Origin: Bacillota bacterium
GTDB lineage: Bacteria > Bacillota > Clostridia > Oscillospirales > Ruminococcaceae
NCBI GenBank assembly: GCA_023391875.1
Contig: JAEWAB010000003.1
Coordinates: forward strand, 1 to 64,000
DNA: 64,000 nt
Direction: 5' to 3'
A program made the translations under genes and the position numbers. The notes under the pieces were generated by a model. It worked only from the letters and a program-made list of their open reading frames with translations. It was not told the DNA's origin and did not search any database. Positions 58,852 to 64,000 of this stretch are shown piece by piece. Position 1 is the first letter of the stretch. The number at the start of each line of letters is the position of its first letter.

Positions 58852-60238
58852 CTTCGCGCTCTCTCCTCTTTTTTCTAACGACCTTGATTACGACAACCAA
58901 TACAATAATAACCACTATCGCGCCGCCGCCGATGAACGCCCACATCAGCCAAGGAGCTTTGCCTTCTTCTCCGGGCAGCGACTCGCCCGGCATCGGCTCT
59001 TCAAAGATGGGGGGCTTTTCCATTGGCATCTCCATGACGGTAGCCTTAAAGTCTTTGGTAACCTCCTGCGTTTGCAGCTTATCGTTTTCGTAGGTGAGGA
59101 CAAACTTTAAATTCTTCTCGCCCGCCTCGGGGAGGATAATGGGCAGGTAAGGCTCTGTAACCGCCTTGGAAGGCTCGATGCTGCCCACGTATACGGCGGC
59201 GTATTCGGTGCCCGCCTCATCCACAATCTTAATCTCGGCGTTGTAGAGGGTGGAAAAGCCGGAGTTGATGATTGAATAGGCGATTTCTTCCTCCATGTTC
59301 GGGTAGAGCATTTCGGGCAGCTCCACCTTTTGAATCTTCACACGCTCCAGCGTATCGGTGGGGATGGAGATGGAAACCGTATCCCCGCCCTGCGCGGCGT
59401 TCTCGCCTTCAATATCAAAGTATTCGAAGGTGGAGGTAAGCCCGACGACCTGAACCTCCTCCTTCGCCGCGGCACCGAGCGCAAAGAGAACGGTTTTGGT
59501 AATGGTTTCGCCGGGGTCGACGCTGTCTATGTAGATGGTATCGGAGGAGCTTTTGATGCGCAGGTCGCCCGCGGGCTTAACGTTTAACACGATGTTGCGC
59601 ATGATCTTACTCTTGCTGGTATTTTTGAGGGTGAAGGTAAGCGGTACATCCTGCCCTGCAACCGCCTGCCCGTAGGAGTAGCCGTCGACAATCAGGTGAG
59701 GCTTGAGCGCGGCGATGGGCTTGTCTTCGTCCTCATCGTCATCACCATCGCCATCTCCGTCACCATCACCGACATCAATTCCTCCGCCATTGTTACTGCC
59801 CCTAATGTTAAAGCTTTTTTTCAAAACGACCCTGGCTCCGTCACTACGGATAACTGTAAATGTTATTACATTATCGCCTTTCGGGACCTCCATATTATGG
59901 AACGTTACTTCATATCTGCAGACTGTTCTACCATCTACAGTACGTATCACCTCGCCAGTACCAAAGCCGGCTATAATATCAGAAATACTACCCGAATCAG
60001 CAAGCTTAAAAGTACAATCTGTTAAGACCAAATTTGCAACGGCATTATCTAAATCTTTAGAATCACCAATAACAGTAGCCGTTATATCATAAATGTCATC
60101 ATCATTAGGTTCATCCCAATCCACGTCCGAAATATAAGAAATATCCTCCACCACATCGCCTAATTCGGCATGAACACATACGCCCATTGAAAGTATCATT
60201 AACATTGTAAGTATTAAAGAAACAAGTTTTTTATTCAT
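58838..60238 (-). CDS. Secreted, membrane-anchored CARDB-like protein of an ABC exporter operon
   Basis: A 466-residue protein with an N-terminal signal peptide (KLVSLILTMLMILSMGVCVH), beta-rich domains resembling CARDB/NEW1-type adhesive modules (PLTFTLKNTSKSKIMRNIVL, EEIAYSIINSGFSTLYNAEI), a Asp/Gly repeat (VGDGDGDGDGDDDEDEDKP) that resembles a calcium-binding linker, and a C-terminal helix (MWAFIGGGAIVVIIVLVVVI) with a charged tail. It is flanked by the ATPase and permease genes and so probably acts as the extracellular partner of the exporter. The ATG at 60238 follows GGGAGC. Confidence 0.8.
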   Translation of the reverse strand: MNKKLVSLILTMLMILSMGVCVHAELGDVVEDISYISDVDWDEPNDDDIYDITATVIGDSKDLDNAVANLVLTDCTFKLADSGSISDIIAGFGTGEVIRTVDGRTVCRYEVTFHNMEVPKGDNVITFTVIRSDGARVVLKKSFNIRGSNNGGGIDVGDGDGDGDGDDDEDEDKPIAALKPHLIVDGYSYGQAVAGQDVPLTFTLKNTSKSKIMRNIVLNVKPAGDLRIKSSSDTIYIDSVDPGETITKTVLFALGAAAKEEVQVVGLTSTFEYFDIEGENAAQGGDTVSISIPTDTLERVKIQKVELPEMLYPNMEEEIAYSIINSGFSTLYNAEIKIVDEAGTEYAAVYVGSIEPSKAVTEPYLPIILPEAGEKNLKFVLTYENDKLQTQEVTKDFKATVMEMPMEKPPIFEEPMPGESLPGEEGKAPWLMWAFIGGGAIVVIIVLVVVIKVVRKKRREREDEDI

Positions 60239-61280
60239 GTGCAATCGCTCCCTGCTCGTCATTTTTCTGCTCATCCGCTCTCTGCTCCGGCACTGCCGGT
60301 TCGTTTATCGGCTCTTCCGCCGCAGCCGGTGTTTCCTCCGCCTGCTCTGCAGTGGGCTGCTGCCCGCCGTGTTTGTGCGGCAGCCAGCCGAACAAACCGC
60401 CTTTGGTTTTTCCCCCTTGCTCCGGCTTACTACCCTTTTCGCGTTTGGGCCTTTCCTTTTTAGGCTTGCCCTTACCCTTTTTGGCGGCGGCGTTTGCCTT
60501 GCGCTGCTCTTTTTCGAGCGCCTCTTTGGCGGCCTGCTCGGCCTTTTCTCTGTTAATCTGCTCGACTGCCGCCATCAGGGGGGCGCGCTGTTCGTCGGTT
60601 ACCCGCTCGTCCTTTTCGATGTTGCCGTCGATGATGTGGATGACCCTATCGGCAAACAGGGAGATCTCGCTATCGTGCGTTACAAGGATAAACGTCTGGT
60701 TGTTCTCGCGCGACATATTCACCATGAGGTTCATTACCTCCATGGTGGTTTTGGTGTCGAGGTTGCCGGTCGGCTCGTCGGCAAACACAATCTTTGGCTT
60801 TGCCACGAACGCCCTCGCGATGCCCACGCGCTGCTGCTGGCCGCCCGACATCTGGGTAGGCTTGTGGCGGGCACGGTTCTTTAGCCCTACCTCACTGAGC
60901 ATCTGCAGCGCCAGCCTGTTGCGCTTTTGCTTGCCCACGCCCTTAAACATCAGCGGCATTGCGACATTCTCAAGCGCGGTAAGCGCGGGCAAAAGGTTGT
61001 ACGACTGGAACACAAACCCCACATTCTTCTGCCGAAACGTGGCAAGGCGGTTTTCCGAAAGCTTGGTGATGTCGTACTTGCCTATCTTAATGCTGCCGCG
61101 GCTTGGCTTTTCCAGGCCCGCCAGCATGTTTAACAGGGTGGATTTGCCCGAGCCGGAGGTGCCAAGGATACAGAGCACCTCGCCGCGCTCGATATCCAGC
61201 TCTATATGATTGAGCGCCACAACCTTCTCGGAGCCGATGCGGTAAACCTTGCGCAGGTTTTTAATCTCGATGAAGCTCAA
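60231..61280 (-). CDS. ABC transporter ATP-binding protein with charged C-terminal tail
   Basis: ATPase of the MacB-like exporter. The core (residues about 1-235) has Walker A GTSGSGKST, signature MSGGQQQRVGIA, Walker B IVFADEPTGNLD. About 115 further residues are Lys/Glu/Ala/Pro-rich (KAEQAAKEALEKEQRKANAA, KGKGKPKKERPKREKGSKPE), an unusual extension for this family. The start is a TTG at 61280, with AAAGGAGG ten bases upstream. It overlaps the next gene by eight bases. Confidence 0.92.
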   Translation of the reverse strand: MSFIEIKNLRKVYRIGSEKVVALNHIELDIERGEVLCILGTSGSGKSTLLNMLAGLEKPSRGSIKIGKYDITKLSENRLATFRQKNVGFVFQSYNLLPALTALENVAMPLMFKGVGKQKRNRLALQMLSEVGLKNRARHKPTQMSGGQQQRVGIARAFVAKPKIVFADEPTGNLDTKTTMEVMNLMVNMSRENNQTFILVTHDSEISLFADRVIHIIDGNIEKDERVTDEQRAPLMAAVEQINREKAEQAAKEALEKEQRKANAAAKKGKGKPKKERPKREKGSKPEQGGKTKGGLFGWLPHKHGGQQPTAEQAEETPAAAEEPINEPAVPEQRADEQKNDEQGAIAHE

Positions 61281-61828
61281 AAGCAGGCCTCCTTTCACAG
61301 CGGTAGCATACATGTATATCTCAATACGGTACAGTTTATCCACTGTTATAATTAGTGCGAAAAACGCTTAAGATTATTGCAGCTTTTTCCTCGAAAACTG
61401 CGAAAATATTCCTTGTTTTAACTGTATTACTCAGACCATACAGTTATAAGTATATTCCAAATTTCGCTAAACGTCAACCATATATGGTGTGCAAACCCAA
61501 AATTATAGAGATATTTTGAGGGTTATGGTATAATAAGCTAATCACGACTCAAAAAACAAAGCGGTTATGCCAAGCGACTATTATGCGCTTTGTTTTTACC
61601 CTTTTCGCACCCTTACGGGGCAGTTGTCAGAACCATTATATCTATTGTTTTTACCGCACAGGGGCCGATACTTTGTCCTGCTGTTTTACTCTTAGCAAGG
61701 TATTCATCGGCAGAGGGTAATTATTCCTAAATTCATTCTATTTTGTGGCATAACCAAACCTGCGGCAGCCATAATTTATAGGGTAAACGGTTTAAACTAA
61801 AATTCCTTGCGAATGGAGGAGCGATTGC
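61281..61828. other. Divergent intergenic region with a possible short transcript
   Basis: About 550 bp. It must contain the promoter of the ABC operon on the minus strand and of the YhhN gene on the plus strand, neither clear. The centre holds a promoter-terminator pair that would make a short RNA (next entry). Confidence 0.5.
61541..61597 (+). ncRNA. Candidate small RNA, about 55-60 nt
   Basis: An extended -10 (TGGTATAAT, core at 61529-61534) is followed within 25 bp by a terminator in which AACAAAGCG pairs with CGCTTTGTT and TTTT follows (61555-61597). The predicted transcript is thus almost only the terminator hairpin with a 22-base loop. No open frame fits. It may equally be the terminator of a longer transcript. 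Confidence 0.35.
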
Positions 61829-62515
61829 ATGGTTTATCTCTTCATCCTGTTTGTGATAACGCTTGCGGCGTATGCGTACTGCAGCTTAAAAGGCGGTTAT
61901 GTAGCGCAACTGATCACTAAAACCATCGCCAGCCTGTTCTTTGTGTTTACGGCGGTATGGGCGAATTATACAGCTGACGGCAACCGGCTGTACTTTTCAC
62001 TGATGCTGATGGGCCTGGTTTGCTCGCTTGCGGGGGATATCTTCATCCAAGGCCAAAAGGCGGGCGACAACCGCGGCCATGCCATGCTGGCCACGGGTAT
62101 CGGCGCGTTCTTTGTGGCGCATTGCTTTTACATCGCCGCGTTTGTGCACCTTTCCCCCTTCAGCCTGTGGGACATTCCCGTGTTTATTCTGCCCTTTATC
62201 GCCCTGCGCGGGATGTTTGCGCTGTTACATTTAAACTTTGGAAAGTTGAAAATCGCAAGCTACGTTTACCTTTCCGCCATCCTGCTGATGTTTACCAAGG
62301 CGCTTTCGCTCACCTATCTGGGCGGTGGCTTTACCCTTCCCTCCGCCCTGTTGATGGCGGGCGCGGTATTGTTTGCCGTCTCCGACACCCTGCTTACCCT
62401 GTTTAATTTCTACCCGCCCTGCAAAGGCAGTAAGGCGATATCGGCGGCGGTGACGATCACCTATTACACGGCACAGGCGCTGTTTGCGGTAAGCATCGCG
62501 TTTGTGGGCGGCTGA
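61829..62515 (+). CDS. YhhN-family (TMEM86-like) membrane protein
   Basis: A 228-residue protein with seven to eight helices. The family motif is seen as LMGLVCSLAGDIFI and AVLFAVSDTLLTLF with the conserved Asp. Eukaryotic members are lysoplasmalogenases; plasmalogens occur in many clostridia, so a lipid-related role is possible. GGAGGAG precedes the ATG. Ends at a strong terminator shared with the facing gene. Confidence 0.88.
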   Translation: MVYLFILFVITLAAYAYCSLKGGYVAQLITKTIASLFFVFTAVWANYTADGNRLYFSLMLMGLVCSLAGDIFIQGQKAGDNRGHAMLATGIGAFFVAHCFYIAAFVHLSPFSLWDIPVFILPFIALRGMFALLHLNFGKLKIASYVYLSAILLMFTKALSLTYLGGGFTLPSALLMAGAVLFAVSDTLLTLFNFYPPCKGSKAISAAVTITYYTAQALFAVSIAFVGG

Positions 62516-62540
62516 ATGCGGGCACCCGACTTGGCGTAAG

Positions 62541-62590
62541 AAAGCAGCACACCGGGAAAGAGGTTAAACACTTTCCCGGTGTGCTGCTTT
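62541..62590. terminator. Bidirectional terminator with a perfect 20-bp stem
   Basis: AAAGCAGCACACCGGGAAAG pairs fully with the inverted copy at 62571-62590 around a ten-base loop. It separates the convergent YhhN and dehydrogenase-like genes. Confidence 0.88.
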
Positions 62591-62608
62591 CACTTATATC
62601 ATGGAGGG

Positions 62609-63796
62609 TTAGTATTGCGCCGGTACGCGCATGGATACGCGTCTTTGCAGCAGGCGTTTGGCGTCTGGCTGCTGGTCGTCCTTTTTCTGTATGGTATAAG
62701 GATAGGTCTGGGAACGGTTTTGATAGGAAAGGATGCCTTTATTGAGGATGATTCCCTCTTTGATATCTACCGCATTTTCCAGCACCTCATCCCTCGACTG
62801 CTCTACCACGGCAGGCAGATACTGCAGGATGCAGGAGGATATCTCCCACGAAGCGCTGTCCCACATCAGGGTAGGCGTATGGTCAACAGCGTAGTAGCGG
62901 ATATTGCCCACCTGAAACATCGGGCTTAAGAGGGTGGTGGGTTTGGCAAAGGCAAAGCCCATACCGTTATCGCAGCTGATATCTATAATAAGGCACTCTT
63001 TGGTGAACTTACAAACATCTTCATCACCGACAAAAACAGCGGGATGGCTCACGTCCTGCAAAATCCCGTTTACAATAATGTCGGCCCCGGCAAGCTCATC
63101 CGCCAGCGGGAGTGGGGCTTTGCCCGCGTTGATTACTGAAAATCTGCCGTTTTGCTCCTGTTTCATCTGCAGATAGCGTATGCCCGGCAGCTTATCCGAA
63201 ATTGAAAAGGAAGGGCGGCGGGTATAGACCGTAATGTCATGAAACCCGTGCCCCTTCAGCGCATAAACGGCGCCCCGGCTGACCGACCCCATGCTCAGCA
63301 CTGCCACTCTGCGAGGCGCGCCAAAGTTGCCGTCGATACCCCTTAACTGCAGCGCGTGCTGTACACCGCAGTATCCGGCCATCTCGTTATTCTTCTGAAA
63401 TACGTGCGTAACGCCGCGCGAGGTGCGGTAATACATGTTTTCCCACGCGATCAGTGTCAGCTTTTTGTTGATGGCTATCTGCGTGATTGTGGGATTCTGG
63501 ACTGAATGTATCCAGCCCCAGACGAGGGTGCCCTTCTGTAATTCGCTGAAGTCCTCCTCTACCGGTTTTGGGATAATAACCGCCCGAAAGTTTTGAAGAA
63601 GGGCACTACGGTCCTGCAGCCGGTTACCTGTAAGCCGGGCAATGGCGTCGTCCGAAATACCGAAGGGGATTCCGTAGCCCTTTTCGAAAAATAGCTCTTT
63701 TCGGATGCATTCAGGTATTTGCGCAATCTGCTTTGGGTGAATGGCAACCCTTTTTTCATTTTCCTTTTTAGAAGTTCCGATTACTGCAACCTTCAT
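62609..63796 (-). CDS. Alanine-dehydrogenase / N5-(carboxyethyl)ornithine synthase family protein
   Basis: A 395-residue NAD(P)-dependent enzyme. The N-terminal part, MKVAVIGTSKKENEKRVAIH, resembles alanine dehydrogenase/transhydrogenase (KENEKRVAI), the active-site region is ENMYYRTSRG, and the Rossmann loop is VAVLSMGSVSRGAVYAL, with VNGILQD in the second half. The closest named relative by memory is N5-(carboxyethyl)ornithine synthase (reductive condensation of pyruvate with ornithine). The substrate is uncertain. The last 30 residues are Gln/Arg-rich. AAAGGAG precedes the ATG. A promoter with a dyad at its start point lies upstream. Confidence 0.8.
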   Translation of the reverse strand: MKVAVIGTSKKENEKRVAIHPKQIAQIPECIRKELFFEKGYGIPFGISDDAIARLTGNRLQDRSALLQNFRAVIIPKPVEEDFSELQKGTLVWGWIHSVQNPTITQIAINKKLTLIAWENMYYRTSRGVTHVFQKNNEMAGYCGVQHALQLRGIDGNFGAPRRVAVLSMGSVSRGAVYALKGHGFHDITVYTRRPSFSISDKLPGIRYLQMKQEQNGRFSVINAGKAPLPLADELAGADIIVNGILQDVSHPAVFVGDEDVCKFTKECLIIDISCDNGMGFAFAKPTTLLSPMFQVGNIRYYAVDHTPTLMWDSASWEISSCILQYLPAVVEQSRDEVLENAVDIKEGIILNKGILSYQNRSQTYPYTIQKKDDQQPDAKRLLQRRVSMRVPAQY

Positions 63797-63846
63797 GGCT
63801 TCTCCTTTCTTTTATCAAGTACGAAAAATCGAAAAATGTCTAAATC

Positions 63847-63874
63847 AACAACTTACATAATTTAATAAGTTGTT
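63847..63874. promoter_or_regulatory. Dyad at the transcript start of the dehydrogenase-like gene
   Basis: AACAACTTA and TAAGTTGTT form a nine-bp inverted repeat with a ten-base centre, just after the predicted start point. It could be an operator or, in RNA, a 5' hairpin. Confidence 0.5.
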
Positions 63875-63882
63875 TCTTTACC

Positions 63883-63911
63883 AGTGTAACAGCTTATCCG
63901 AAGTTTGTCAA
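63883..63911 (-). promoter_or_regulatory. Promoter of the dehydrogenase-like gene
   Basis: TTGACA, 17 bp, TACACT on the minus strand, with the ATG about 85 bp downstream of the -10. Confidence 0.75.
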
Positions 63912-63925
63912 CCAGGAAAATCCAA

Positions 63926-63957
63926 AAAGAGGGTTTCGCATGTGCGAAACCCTCTTT
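63926..63957. terminator. Bidirectional terminator at the window's right edge
   Basis: AAAGAGGGTTTCGCA and TGCGAAACCCTCTTT pair with a two-base centre. On the minus strand TTTTTGG follows, so it probably ends a gene that begins outside the window. Confidence 0.8.
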
Positions 63958-64000
63958 CTTGTCATATCGGATAGTACTTTATATTCTATGCCTCGTAATC

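Noticed and set aside
63986..64000. Possible last codons (DYEA and stop) of a minus-strand gene at the right edge
   Set aside because: Five codons are too few to call a gene, although the nearby terminator suggests that one ends here.

Overview
The window looks like the chromosome of an anaerobic, spore-forming member of the Clostridia, probably near the Oscillospiraceae/Ruminococcaceae. The reasons are the cotJABC spore-coat locus, a MurE with the DNPR motif expected for meso-diaminopimelate, a HPr-like protein with both His15 and Ser46, GGAGG-type ribosome binding sites, frequent TTG/GTG starts, and lplABC/ytc-type sugar ABC transporters that carry no ATPase gene of their own. The assignment is an inference; there is no rRNA or tRNA gene in the window.

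Layout. 1-4600: the end of an IS3-family element, then a MacB/FtsX-type ABC exporter pair with a divergent PadR regulator. 4600-9960: an AT-rich accessory stretch of unrelated plus-strand genes (cupin, lipoprotein, CPBP protease, a 503-aa unknown, a HExxH protein). Four copies of a 100-140 bp structured repeat separate them, an arrangement resembling an integron cassette array; a further copy follows mgtC near 26.1 kb. 10.1-14.7 kb: a GH43 xylosidase flanked by 84-bp direct repeats, an HTH protein, a DUF4143 ATPase, a remnant of a second one, and the truncated end of an IS21-family element.

14.7-25.2 kb: a phosphomannose isomerase fused to a ROK sugar kinase, a GDPD enzyme, and a sialic-acid locus (SGNH hydrolase, GntR/LacI regulator, two permeases, binding lipoprotein; divergently, a sialidase without signal peptide and NanA). 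This layout suggests uptake of sialosides and cleavage inside the cell. 25.3-31.6 kb: MgtC, a GH8 exo-oligoxylanase (Rex type) and a second binding-protein ABC system. With the GH43 enzyme these fit import and intracellular digestion of xylo-oligosaccharides. 31.6-33.2 kb: degenerate sequence and cotJABC, with cotJC truncated.

33.3-57.0 kb is the core chromosome, nearly all on the minus strand. First comes the division and cell-wall cluster, in transcription order mraZ-rsmH-ftsL-PBP-murE-murF-mraY-ftsW-murG-murA-ftsQ-ftsZ, headed by a promoter followed by three MraZ boxes. Upstream of it lie a coiled-coil gene, coaD, rsmD, uvrC, a HPr gene and ylxM-ffh-rpsP-khpA-rimM-trmD-DUF554. 57.4-61.3 kb is a three-gene ABC exporter operon with a secreted, membrane-anchored partner. 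61.5-64.0 kb holds a possible short RNA, a YhhN protein and an alanine-dehydrogenase-like enzyme.

Most novel: the repeat-punctuated cassette-like array, the ManA-ROK fusion, the repeat-flanked GH43 gene, and the GIIGCADGPTAI motif inside the 503-aa unknown.
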